From: Cupriavidus oxalaticus
Lineage (GTDB): Bacteria > Pseudomonadota > Gammaproteobacteria > Burkholderiales > Burkholderiaceae
Assembly (NCBI RefSeq): GCF_016894385.1
Contig: NZ_CP069812.1
Span: forward strand, 2,170,001-2,234,000
DNA length: 64,000 nt
Direction: 5' to 3'
The translations under genes were made by a program, and so were the position numbers. The notes beneath the pieces were generated by a model. The model ran no database searches. It saw only the letters and a list, made by a program, of their open reading frames with translations, and was not told the DNA's origin. This document shows positions 35,356 through 43,839 of the stretch, one piece after another. How positions within the stretch are numbered: position 1 is the stretch's first letter; each line of letters begins with the position of its first letter.

Positions 35356-37215
35356 ATGGCCAAGCAACTCGCTATCCTGATCGATGCCTCGGGCTCGATG
35401 TTCCACAGCGCTGGCAACGGCTCATCCAAGGACAAGATCGTCGAGGCCTCGGAATCGGTGCAGTACATCATCGATGAGATCGAGAACAAGACCTCGTCGT
35501 CCGACGAAACCTGGGCGGTGTCGTTCTGGTACTTCGCCACGCAGACCAAGGGACTGATCGGCCAGGGAAATTTTCCGGTGGGCGACACCACGGCATGGAA
35601 GAACGTGGTCAGCGCCATTGAAGACCAGCCGTCGGTGCAGGCCGCGGTCGGCAGCATGACGGACATCTTCCATGCGGTGCGGACCGTGGCCGACTTCATG
35701 GTCGCCAATCCTCCACCGCTGTTCCCCGCGGTGTACAAGAAGAAGATCGTGCTGTTCACCGACGGCAACCAGACGATCCAGCATGACAGCCGGCTGACCA
35801 AGGGCGGCTATGAATTCGAGCAGGGCATCGACTTTGCCGTGCTGCTGGCAGGCAACGGCATCGCGCTCAATGCGCAGGGCATCGGCTCCGATCTGCTCAA
35901 CGCGACGCTGACGGACCTGGCCGCCGAAGCCGAGCCCTTCGGCAGCACCGTCAAGACGATCAGCACCACGCCGTCGTATGCGGCGGACACCTCGGCAGCG
36001 CTGATGACGAACTCGATGAAGGTCGTCAACAACAACGGCATCCTGCCGCTGCGGCCGCTGGCATGGCCTGCATCCAGGCTGCTGTGGGAGCAGTTCAGCC
36101 TGCCGCGCCTGGCGGCGGCGGGCAATGACGAAGGATCGCAACACCGCGTCAATGAGGCGCACTTCGAAGTCGATGTCGACGACATCTCGCAGGAACTGCT
36201 GCTGGGCCTGACGTGGCACCACCCCGGCCGCCCGTCGATCGAAGCCACCTCGCCGTCGGGCACGTCGTTCCGGCATGGGCTCAACGGTGCCTTCGAGATC
36301 GGCGTGGGATGGATGACCGCGCTGCACATACCTTCGCCCGAAGCCGGCACCTGGCGCGTGCGTGTTGCCGGCGATCCGCAGTTCCGGCCGCTGCGCCTGA
36401 ACCTGATGGCGCGCTCGGTCAGCCCGGAGTTCGATATCCTGCTGCGCGTCGATCCTTTCCAGCTCGATCCGCAGGACACCAGCGTCGTCACCGCGACGCC
36501 GATGTTCCGGGACAAGCCGGCCACCGGCAAGTTCGAAGCGGTCCTGAGCGACTTCACCGGCCGCACCTGGCCGATGCATGCGCAGCAGGATGGCACCCTG
36601 GTTGCCAAGGCGGATTTTCCGCAGCCTGGCATCGCGCCGCTGCGCGTCGAGCTGAAGGGCCTGCTGGAGGGCAAGCACAAGGTCGCGCGCATGGAGTTCA
36701 CCTCGGTGCAGGTCGGACGCCCGCGCGACCCGCGCCTCACGGTCGAGCCCGCCCGCTTCCGGCCGGGCCGCCGCTACCGGGTAGCGGTAACGATCCACGA
36801 CGCGGCCTTCTCCGCCGCAACCCAGATCGCTTTCGGGGCGGGCATCGAAGTCGTGCGCTTCACGGTGCTGAGCCCGCTCGAAGCCACCGCGGAAATCTCC
36901 GTCGCCAACGACGCCTTCCCCGGTGCGCGCGAGGTGCTGACCTTCCAGCCAGACGCGGAAACCCTGGGCGGAATCGTGGTGGAGAAACAGCCGGGCAGCG
37001 GCCACCAGGTGCTGACGGGCTTCGTCACGGCCCTGCGCTTCGACGCGCGCGGGCGGCTGCTCGCAGCGGTGCTGGACGAGCGGCGCGAGGTTCTCGTGAA
37101 GCGCCATGACGAGCGCCTGAGGCGCCTGCTAGAGAAGGCGCGCGACGATAACCTGCCGGTCTCGATTGCGCTCGACGACCATGGCGGGATCGAACACGTC
37201 ACGATAGGCGAATGA
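35356..37215 (+). CDS. Von Willebrand factor A-domain protein, function unknown
   Basis: A 619-residue protein without a signal peptide. A VWA domain fills about residues 1-230: the metal-ion site DxSxS is Asp10, Ser12 and Ser14 (LIDASGSM), with a further acidic position in LFTDGNQ. The rest (about 280-560) is beta-rich with repeated immunoglobulin-like stretches (PSPEAGTWRVRVAG, HPGRPSIEATSP), and the C-terminal 60 residues are charged and helical. This resembles VWA proteins that work as adaptors, but I cannot name a family. An AGGAG precedes the ATG. Its stop overlaps the start of the next gene, so the two proteins are probably made together. Confidence 0.75.
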   Translation: MAKQLAILIDASGSMFHSAGNGSSKDKIVEASESVQYIIDEIENKTSSSDETWAVSFWYFATQTKGLIGQGNFPVGDTTAWKNVVSAIEDQPSVQAAVGSMTDIFHAVRTVADFMVANPPPLFPAVYKKKIVLFTDGNQTIQHDSRLTKGGYEFEQGIDFAVLLAGNGIALNAQGIGSDLLNATLTDLAAEAEPFGSTVKTISTTPSYAADTSAALMTNSMKVVNNNGILPLRPLAWPASRLLWEQFSLPRLAAAGNDEGSQHRVNEAHFEVDVDDISQELLLGLTWHHPGRPSIEATSPSGTSFRHGLNGAFEIGVGWMTALHIPSPEAGTWRVRVAGDPQFRPLRLNLMARSVSPEFDILLRVDPFQLDPQDTSVVTATPMFRDKPATGKFEAVLSDFTGRTWPMHAQQDGTLVAKADFPQPGIAPLRVELKGLLEGKHKVARMEFTSVQVGRPRDPRLTVEPARFRPGRRYRVAVTIHDAAFSAATQIAFGAGIEVVRFTVLSPLEATAEISVANDAFPGAREVLTFQPDAETLGGIVVEKQPGSGHQVLTGFVTALRFDARGRLLAAVLDERREVLVKRHDERLRRLLEKARDDNLPVSIALDDHGGIEHVTIGE

Positions 37216-38030
37216 GCATCCTGCTCGACCCGGTGCCGCCGCCTGACGGCGCGGCGGTCCTCGCGCGCTTCGATGCGATGCTTGCCTGGTCGCGCCAGCA
37301 TGCAAGCCGGCTCGGCTATTTTGCCGCCCTCTACCGCGGCGTCACGCTGCGCGCCCGCAGTGCCCTCGCGGCCGGCGCCTTCGAGCAGCCCGAGGCGGCC
37401 GAGCGCCTGGTGGTGCTGTTTGCGGGCCGTTACTTCGAAGCGCTGGCGGCACACCTCCGCGCAGCACCGGTGACCCGTGCATGGCAGGTTGCCTTCGATG
37501 CCGCAGCGCGCTGGCGGCCCACGGTATCGCAGCATCTGCTGCTCGGCATCAATGCGCATATCAACCTGGATCTCGGCATCGCCGCGGCCCGCACGCTGGA
37601 CGAGTACCCGCTGCCACGGGCGGATTTCGATCGCGTCAACGATCTCCTGTTGCTGATGGTCGACGAGGTGCAGGACCGGCTCGCCGCCGTCTGGCCGCTG
37701 CTGCGGCTGGCAGACAGGGTGGCCGGCCGCCTGGACGAAACGCTGATCGGCGCCGCGCTCGTGCAGTCGCGGTCCGCGGCATGGGAGTTCGGCCAGGCAT
37801 TGCGCGCCGGCGGCGGCGGCGAAAGCGGGCTGATCGAACGGCAGGACCGCCGCGTGGCGGCAATCGGGCAACACATCGCCGCACCGACAATGCCGCTCGC
37901 GCTCGCGCTGGCAAGCGTGCGGATGGGCGAGCTGCGCGGCGTCACCGGCATCATTGACTTGCTGGACCAGGAGGTGGCCCGCGCCGGCGCCGTGGTCGAA
38001 GCCAGGGCCATGGGTCCGTCAGTGGTTTAG
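37212..38030 (+). CDS. Uncharacterised protein coupled to the VWA gene (possibly DUF5995-like)
   Basis: A 272-residue, mostly helical, probably cytoplasmic protein. The most striking segment is RPTVSQHLLLGINAHINLDLG (about 96-117), whose HINLDLG piece is reminiscent of DUF5995 proteins; I hold that link weakly. Other features are a Val-Asp-Glu helix (LLLLMVDEVQDRL) and a Gly-rich loop (RAGGGGES). Translation is coupled to the VWA gene through ATGA. No enzyme class can be named. The fixed pairing suggests that the two act together. Confidence 0.6.
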   Translation: MSILLDPVPPPDGAAVLARFDAMLAWSRQHASRLGYFAALYRGVTLRARSALAAGAFEQPEAAERLVVLFAGRYFEALAAHLRAAPVTRAWQVAFDAAARWRPTVSQHLLLGINAHINLDLGIAAARTLDEYPLPRADFDRVNDLLLLMVDEVQDRLAAVWPLLRLADRVAGRLDETLIGAALVQSRSAAWEFGQALRAGGGGESGLIERQDRRVAAIGQHIAAPTMPLALALASVRMGELRGVTGIIDLLDQEVARAGAVVEARAMGPSVV

Positions 38031-38151
38031 TAGCCAGAATGCCAGGGCAGGCGCATGGCAAGCACCGTAGCGCCTCGCTTCGTGGAAACTCCTGCCCTCT
38101 CCCCTGCCCCTCCTCTGGCGCTTGCTTCTTTCCACGGAACCCACACGCCGG

Positions 38152-38958
38152 CTAGGCGGCCATCGCCCGCCGTTCCTCTTCATCGAGCTCGGGCCCATCC
38201 AGCGTAACGCGCGAATGGTCGGTACGGAATTTCTGGATGATCGGCTTCAGCTCTTCCTTGACGTGCGCCTCGCTGTATCCGTTGAACAGGTGCCCGACCA
38301 GGCCGCGGCGCAGGTCGGAAGTGCCCATGATGTAGTCGGCGATCGGGAACGTGAGGTTCATGTTGTACTTCATCATGATGCCCATGTTGTGATGCGCGGT
38401 GTGGTGGCGCCGGATCGTGTTGATAAAGGGCATGTTGCGCACGAACCAGTTGTCGTGCACATGGCAGCAATAGTGGAAGGTCTCGTAGATCAGGTACTGC
38501 GCCACCATCGTGATGAAGACAAAGTAGCCGGCGTTGGCATTGAAGATCAGCGATGCCAGGTAGCCCAGCCCGCCGCCGCCCACGCCCAGCGTTGCCAGCA
38601 CGCGCCACGGGAAGAACACGATGCGGAATTCACGCGTGCTGTCGATGGTGGGCTCCTGGTCGGTGAAGTACTGGTGGTGCTGGCGCGTGTGGCGCTCATA
38701 GATGGCGCGCAGCGCAAAGACGTTGATCCGGCGGTGCATGACATAGCTGTGCATGAACCATTCCACGAAGTTTCCGGCCAGGAATACCGGCAGGATCAGC
38801 GCCCACTCCCAGGTCACGTTGTCCAGCCGCTGGATCGCCCACCACAGCGCGCCGATCCCGACGCCGTAGATCACGGCGATATGCAGCAAGCCGTTGTAAA
38901 GCGGGCTGATATCGGCCTTGTATTGCTCCCTGAACTTGCGTTGACGTTCCGTCATCAT
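38152..38958 (-). CDS. Fatty acid hydroxylase/sterol desaturase-family diiron membrane enzyme
   Basis: A 268-residue integral membrane protein with the histidine clusters of the FA-hydroxylase superfamily: HSYVMH (about 70), RHTRQHHQYF (about 90), FHYCCHVH (about 165) and RRHHTAHHNMG (about 188). These bind two irons for O2-dependent hydroxylation or desaturation. The substrate is unknown; its location in a small catabolic regulon suggests an alicyclic or lipid-like compound. A CTAACATATCAG palindrome lies 29 bp upstream and resembles those before the two units to its right. Confidence 0.86.
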   Translation of the reverse strand: MMTERQRKFREQYKADISPLYNGLLHIAVIYGVGIGALWWAIQRLDNVTWEWALILPVFLAGNFVEWFMHSYVMHRRINVFALRAIYERHTRQHHQYFTDQEPTIDSTREFRIVFFPWRVLATLGVGGGGLGYLASLIFNANAGYFVFITMVAQYLIYETFHYCCHVHDNWFVRNMPFINTIRRHHTAHHNMGIMMKYNMNLTFPIADYIMGTSDLRRGLVGHLFNGYSEAHVKEELKPIIQKFRTDHSRVTLDGPELDEEERRAMAA

Positions 38959-38986
38959 GATTGCATCTCCGGAAAACTGCGCCGCA

Positions 38987-38998
38987 CTAACATATCAG
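38987..38998. promoter_or_regulatory. Palindrome CTAACATATCAG (operator-like, weakest copy)
   Basis: This 12-bp site before the diiron hydroxylase gene matches CTAATATATTAG at 42738 in 10 of 12 positions. It is a probable low-affinity site of the local GntR regulator. Confidence 0.5.
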
Positions 38999-39109
38999 TT
39001 GGATATAAAAGTGCGACGATCCAAAAAATGCCCCTGGTGGCCAGGGGCGCCATGCGGGCGCGGCTGGATGCCGCGCGGCGAACCGTTATTGCGACACCTA
39101 TTGCGACAC

Positions 39110-40489
39110 CTATTGCGACACTTCTTCCAGCGCCTTGCCGCGGGTTTCGACGCCCAGCAGCAGCACCACTGCCGCAGCCACCGCAAAGGACAAGGCGCCG
39201 AGCGTGAAGACGCCGCCCTGCCCCGTCACCGGCAGCAGCACGCCAACCAGATAGGGTCCGGCCAGCGAGCCGACGCGGCCGATCGACGAGGCAAAGCCGG
39301 AGCCGGTCGCGCGGGAGCGCGTGGGGTACAGCTCCGGCGTATAGGCATAGAGCACGGACCACATGCCGAACAGGAAGAACTGCATGCACAAGCCGGCGGC
39401 GATCAGCTGCTCCACCGGCAGCTTGTGCACGGCCGCCTGGCCATAGGCATACGCGGCCACGGCGCTGCCGATCAGCATGAGCGCGCAGGTCGGCTTGCGG
39501 CCCCACTTTTCCAGCAGCCATGCCGAGAAGATGAACCCGGGGATGCCGGCCAGCGAGATATAGACCGTGTAGAGCACGGACTTGGTCACGGCATAGCCGG
39601 CCTGCTGCAGCAGCGCACCGAGCCATGTGGTCAGCCCGTAGTAGCCCAGCAGCGCAAAGAACCAGACCGACCACAGCATGATGGTGCGGCGTGCATAGGG
39701 ACCGCTCCACAGCTCCATGAAGCGCGCCTTGCGGCTCGGCGCCTGCGTGCCGCCAAACGTGGCGGAAACCGCCGGCAGCGGACGGCCCGAGGCGCGTTCC
39801 ACGCGCTGTTCGATGCCGGCCATCACCGCATCGGCCTCTGACCTGCGTCCGACGTCCTCAAGCCAGCGCGGCGACTCGGGCACCATGCGGCGCACCACGA
39901 AGACGAACACGGCGGGCACCGCCAGCGCGATAAAGATGCCGCGCCAGCCGATGACCGGCAACAGCACGTAGGTCAGCGCGCCGGCCGCGATAAAGCCGAT
40001 CGGCCAGAAGCCCTCCAGGATCGCGACATACTTGCCGCGGCTCTTCGCGGGCACGATCTCCGACACCATCGACAGGCCGATGGGAAATTCCATGCCCATG
40101 CCAAAGCCGAGCAGCACGCGATAAACCATCAGCGATGTCACGCTGTCCGCCAGCCCGCACATCAGGCTGCCCACGCCCCAGAAGACCATGCTGACCTGGA
40201 ACACCGGCTTGCGGCCGAAGCGGTCCGCCAGCAGGCCGGCAATCGCCGCGCCCAGGAACATGCCGAGGAAGCTGGAACTGGCCAGCAGGCCGGCCTGCGC
40301 GGCGCTCAGGCCGAATTCCGCCTTGATCGAGCCCAGCACGAATGTCATCAGGCCCAGATCCATCGAATCGAAAAACCACGCCGTGGCAATGATGCCGAAC
40401 AGCGAGCGCTGATAGCCGGTCATCGGCAATCGTTCCAGCCGCGCCGCAATACCCGCCTCCAGCTTGAGGGCGCCTGCAGACATATCCAT
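39110..40489 (-). CDS. MFS transporter, metabolite:H+ symporter type
   Basis: A 459-residue, 12-helix major facilitator. The loop 2-3 signature is GLLADRFGRKPVF, and the conserved acidic/arginine motif is in VYRVLLGFGMGMEFPIG; the later half carries ELYPTRSRATGSGFASSIGR. It resembles aromatic-acid and sugar-acid importers. The start ATG at 40489 was chosen because AGGAGA lies 6 nt before it; a TTG 18 nt earlier is possible. A palindrome (40536-40547) lies upstream. Confidence 0.87.
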   Translation of the reverse strand: MDMSAGALKLEAGIAARLERLPMTGYQRSLFGIIATAWFFDSMDLGLMTFVLGSIKAEFGLSAAQAGLLASSSFLGMFLGAAIAGLLADRFGRKPVFQVSMVFWGVGSLMCGLADSVTSLMVYRVLLGFGMGMEFPIGLSMVSEIVPAKSRGKYVAILEGFWPIGFIAAGALTYVLLPVIGWRGIFIALAVPAVFVFVVRRMVPESPRWLEDVGRRSEADAVMAGIEQRVERASGRPLPAVSATFGGTQAPSRKARFMELWSGPYARRTIMLWSVWFFALLGYYGLTTWLGALLQQAGYAVTKSVLYTVYISLAGIPGFIFSAWLLEKWGRKPTCALMLIGSAVAAYAYGQAAVHKLPVEQLIAAGLCMQFFLFGMWSVLYAYTPELYPTRSRATGSGFASSIGRVGSLAGPYLVGVLLPVTGQGGVFTLGALSFAVAAAVVLLLGVETRGKALEEVSQ

Positions 40490-40535
40490 GGTTGTCTCCT
40501 GTGTCAATGAGACGCGCTCTGTGGTGGCGCGCTTC

Positions 40536-40547
40536 GTAATATATTAG
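40536..40547. promoter_or_regulatory. Palindrome GTAATATATTAG (operator-like)
   Basis: Its TAATATATTA core is identical to the one at 42739-42748. It lies 47 bp before the MFS start. Probable site of the GntR regulator at 42870. Confidence 0.6.
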
Positions 40548-40659
40548 TTGCACATCGCTGATGTTCAAGTAATGGTTTACCGCCGGGGCAACCGGGTGGC
40601 TGGCGGCAAATGCACCGGGAAAGCTCGGGAAATCGTCGGGAAAGCGCCCCGTAAGCGCG

Positions 40660-41934
40660 CTAGGCCACCCGGCGCTGCTGCGCCAGGGCGTCCGCTTCCG
40701 CGGACAGCGTGCCCGCCCAGGCATTGCGGACAATGGCGGTGTATCGCGCGGAAACGTCCGGCCCGGGGAAGGCCTTGGCCAACCGCGTGACATCCAGTGC
40801 ATCGCGCACCAGCCGGTCGACGTCGCCCTGCCCGATGCCGCAGGCCTGCAGCGTGGTCGGGAGGCCGACCGCTCCCACCAGCTCGCGCACCACGCCAGGC
40901 ACGCGTGCCACCGCCATATCGGGATCGCCTTCGGCGATGCCCAGCAGGCGGGCAATGGCCAGCAGCTCCTCGCGGCGCACGTCGCCCAACGCGTCGAGCA
41001 CATACGGCAGCATCACGGCGTTGGTGGTGCCATGCGACAGGTGCGAGAGGCCCGCGACCGCGTAGGCAATGCCATGCACGGCGTTGAGTCCCGCGCTGCC
41101 GTAGGACAGCGCCGCATAGACGCTGGCATAGCTCATGCCGATGCGCGCTTCGCTGTCGCCCCCGTGCTGGTAGCTGCGCAACAGGTACTGTCCGCACAGG
41201 CGGATCGATTCGTGCGCGAACAACATCGTCAGCGCGTTGCGGCCGCTGTAGCCCGGGTCCGGTTCGCCGCCGCGGTCAAAGCGGGCGGAATCGAGCGTCA
41301 GGTAGGACTCGATCGCATGGGTCAGCGCATCGATGCCGGCGTCCGCGGTGACCCGCGGCGGACAGGTGTAGGTGAATTCGGGATCGACCAGCGCCACGGC
41401 GGGGCGCAGCCGGTTGTCCATGACCGCCACCTTGGTCGCGTTGTCCGGATCGACCAGGATCGCCCCCGGCGTCGCCTCCGAGCCCGTGCCGGCCGTGGTC
41501 GGCATGGCGACCAGTGGCAGCATGGGCGTGCCGGCATCGATGCTGCCCAGGAACGCGCGCACGGGCCGGCCGCCGGGCAGGGTCAGGCAGAGCGCCTTGG
41601 CCAGGTCGATGTTGCTGCCGCCGCCCAGCGCGATGACGTGGTCGACCGGCAGGCCGCCGAGCCGTTCGCGGACTGCCGCCGTGGCCGCGTCGCACAGCGT
41701 GGTGGTGGGATCGGGCATGCCGCCGTCATAGACCAGCAGCTCCACGTCATGCGCGCGGGCGCCCGCGACGAGTGCCTCTACCCACGGCGTGGCACCGGTG
41801 AAGAACGTGTCCGTCACCAGCAGGCCGCGACGATAGCCGAGCCGGCGCAGCAGCGCGGGCAGCTGGTCACGGCATCCGGCGCCCATGACCAGTCGCGCCG
41901 GCGCGCAGAAATATACGAGGTCTTCCACTCTCAT
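40660..41934 (-). CDS. Iron-containing alcohol dehydrogenase, maleylacetate-reductase-like
   Basis: A 424-residue group III alcohol dehydrogenase. The nucleotide site is GGGSNIDLAKA, the TTAGTGSEAT stretch is typical, and metal ligands are expected from DALTHAIE (Asp, His) and NAVHGIAYAVAGLSHLSHG (two His). The family includes maleylacetate reductases, which feed 3-oxoadipate, and 1,3-propanediol or lactaldehyde dehydrogenases. Its partner hydrolase lies 60 bp upstream, and a CACAGGAGACAG ribosome site precedes it. No intradiol hydroxyquinol dioxygenase is nearby, so maleylacetate is only one possible substrate. Confidence 0.8.
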   Translation of the reverse strand: MRVEDLVYFCAPARLVMGAGCRDQLPALLRRLGYRRGLLVTDTFFTGATPWVEALVAGARAHDVELLVYDGGMPDPTTTLCDAATAAVRERLGGLPVDHVIALGGGSNIDLAKALCLTLPGGRPVRAFLGSIDAGTPMLPLVAMPTTAGTGSEATPGAILVDPDNATKVAVMDNRLRPAVALVDPEFTYTCPPRVTADAGIDALTHAIESYLTLDSARFDRGGEPDPGYSGRNALTMLFAHESIRLCGQYLLRSYQHGGDSEARIGMSYASVYAALSYGSAGLNAVHGIAYAVAGLSHLSHGTTNAVMLPYVLDALGDVRREELLAIARLLGIAEGDPDMAVARVPGVVRELVGAVGLPTTLQACGIGQGDVDRLVRDALDVTRLAKAFPGPDVSARYTAIVRNAWAGTLSAEADALAQQRRVA

Positions 41935-41994
41935 GCTGTCTCCTGTGGGGTGATTTCGGCTTGTCGAAGATGGGAGATGGCGGGGATGGCGCGG

Positions 41995-42720
41995 CTATGC
42001 CAACTGCGCCGGCCAGCGCGCACGCAGGTGGCGGGCGATCTCCGGCGTGCGTTGCGTCAGCACGCCATGGCCGGCGCCGTGGAGCACGACCAGCTCGGCA
42101 TCGGGGATGCCGTTGGCCAGCATCTCGCCGTGGGCAAGCGGGCAATCGTCGTCTTCGCTGCCGTGGATGACGAGCGTCGGGCAACGCACCCGGCCAAGCT
42201 CGCCGCGCTGGTCTGTGTGGCGGATCGATTCCCAGGTCCACGCCACCGTGCGATGGTCCGCTGCCTCGCGCAGCCCCAGCCGCCGTTCGCGCATGGCAAT
42301 GGCTTCCAGCAACGCCTTCGGTGTGGAAGGCTGGAACCATTGCACCGCGTTCAGCTGCGGCGTTCCGGAAACCAGCAGCAACTCCGCCGGCAGCGGCAGG
42401 CCAGGCATCTGGCGTGCGCCGGCAAGGTAGGCCAGCGCGACCGATACGCCCATGCTCCACCCGGCCAGCATGAACGATCCGCGAACATGGGTGTCAAGCG
42501 TGCGGCGCAGCACTTGCGCCCAGGCATCGAGCGAGCACGCCTGCGCGCCGGCCGGCGGCCTCGCCTTCCCGCGCCCCGGCAGGTTTGGCAGGACAAAAGT
42601 GCACCGGTCGGCCAGTTGCTCCGCCAACGGCATCCACGCGCCGCGCGTGCCCTGGATGCCATGCACGGCGACCACCGTCACCGGGCCTTGTCCCACGACC
42701 AAGACGTCATCGTCCGCCAT
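41995..42720 (-). CDS. Alpha/beta hydrolase, carboxylesterase/BioH-like
   Basis: A 241-residue hydrolase. The oxyanion region is AVHGIQGTRGAW, the nucleophile is the Ser in GWSMGVS, the acid lies in HGSEDDDCP and the histidine in GAGHGV. Motifs resemble BioH and lactonase/esterase groups. It begins the leftward hydrolase-dehydrogenase unit 17 bp from a perfect palindrome shared with the divergent GntR gene. A role in opening an ester or lactone before the dehydrogenase step is an inference. Confidence 0.8.
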   Translation of the reverse strand: MADDDVLVVGQGPVTVVAVHGIQGTRGAWMPLAEQLADRCTFVLPNLPGRGKARPPAGAQACSLDAWAQVLRRTLDTHVRGSFMLAGWSMGVSVALAYLAGARQMPGLPLPAELLLVSGTPQLNAVQWFQPSTPKALLEAIAMRERRLGLREAADHRTVAWTWESIRHTDQRGELGRVRCPTLVIHGSEDDDCPLAHGEMLANGIPDAELVVLHGAGHGVLTQRTPEIARHLRARWPAQLA

Positions 42721-42736
42721 GCCATCTCCGCACACA

Positions 42737-42750
42737 TCTAATATATTAGA
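42737..42750. promoter_or_regulatory. 14-bp perfect palindrome TCTAATATATTAGA (strongest operator)
   Basis: It lies between the hydrolase start (17 bp away) and the divergent GntR gene. Related sites occur before the MFS and diiron hydroxylase genes. Probable GntR operator. Confidence 0.7.
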
Positions 42751-42830
42751 CGGATAGTAGCAGAAAACAGCGTGTGCGCAAGCGCCAGATCCGATGTGTA
42801 CAAAAGATGCGTACGGCTCATATACAATGG

Positions 42831-42853
42831 GCTTTCCGTGTAGCTTTCCGTGT
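42831..42853 (+). repeat. 11-bp direct repeat GCTTTCCGTGT in the GntR leader
   Basis: GCTTTCCGTGT occurs at 42831-42841 and again at 42843-42853, separated by one A, just downstream of a TACAAT -10-like hexamer (about 42824) and before the ATG at 42870. It may be a recent duplication or a leader binding site. Confidence 0.5.
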
Positions 42854-42869
42854 TCTTCGACACTTGGCC

Positions 42870-43583
42870 ATGAACGCAAAAACTGCCACCCGCCCACGTG
42901 CCGCGGCTGTACCAGAGCCTGAAGAGGCCGCCAGCCAGCGCGGCAAGCTGACCGACCTGGCCTACGGGCAGATCGAGGAAGCGATCGTGACACTGCAGCT
43001 GCCGCCTGGCAGTTCGGTATCGGAACTGCAACTGAGCGAAATGACCGGCATCGGGCGCACCCCCATTCGCGAAGCGATCCAGCGGCTGGCGCGGGAGCAC
43101 CTGATCATGGTGCTGCCGCAGCGCGGCCTGCTGATCGCGCCGATCGATGTCGGCAAGCAGCTGCGCCTGCTCGAGACACGCCGCGAGGTGGAGCGCCTGA
43201 TCTGCCGCAGCGCCGCCCGGCGCGCCACGCCCGAGCAGCGCGATCATTTCAAGCGGCTGGCCAAGGAGTTCGAACAGTCGTCACGCAACGGCGACGACGT
43301 CGCGTTCGTACGCGCCGACCGGGACTTCAACGAGCTTTGCCTGGTGGCGGCGCGCAATGAATTCGCCGACGGCGCCATGCGGCTGATGCACGGCCTGTCG
43401 CGCCGGTTCTGGTACCTGCACTACAAGGAAGCCGCGGACCTGCCCACGATGTCGAAGCTGCACGCCGCCGTGGCCTCGGCGATCGCGCGCGGCGACGTCG
43501 ACGGTGCCGGCAATGCGCTCGATGCGCTGCTGGACAACATCGAGGAATTCACGCGGGCCACGGTGCTGGGTGACTATCGCTAG
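42870..43583 (+). CDS. GntR/FadR-subfamily regulator with FCD domain
   Basis: A 237-residue regulator. A winged helix spans about residues 25-92 (LAYGQIEEAIVTLQLPPGSSVSE, GRTPIREAIQRLAREHL) and an FCD domain follows, with metal-type residues plausible in RADRDFNELCLVAARN and SKLHAAVASAIARGD. It is divergent from the hydrolase-dehydrogenase unit. The related palindromes upstream of three leftward units suggest that it represses all three. The ATG at 42870 was chosen over an upstream in-frame start because it gives a family-like N-terminus. Confidence 0.86.
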   Translation: MNAKTATRPRAAAVPEPEEAASQRGKLTDLAYGQIEEAIVTLQLPPGSSVSELQLSEMTGIGRTPIREAIQRLAREHLIMVLPQRGLLIAPIDVGKQLRLLETRREVERLICRSAARRATPEQRDHFKRLAKEFEQSSRNGDDVAFVRADRDFNELCLVAARNEFADGAMRLMHGLSRRFWYLHYKEAADLPTMSKLHAAVASAIARGDVDGAGNALDALLDNIEEFTRATVLGDYR

Positions 43584-43839
43584 CCGGTACGTTGGGAAAA
43601 GCTTGCAGGATTCGCTTGTAGCGCCTTGGTCACCCCCTGGCCGCAAGCAAGGTTCGGCATTGCCGCCGACACCGCACACCGCGCGCCGGCGCGAAAAAAA
43701 CGAGCGTTACGCGGATGAATTCTGGACGGGCGTGGATTTTGCTGTCCTATATTTCATCCAGATTCTCCTGCTGGTCCGCTTCGTTGCAGCACGACGGGTG
43801 TGCGTGACGGCAGGGAATCCGTCAGCGCTGGAGAGTCAG

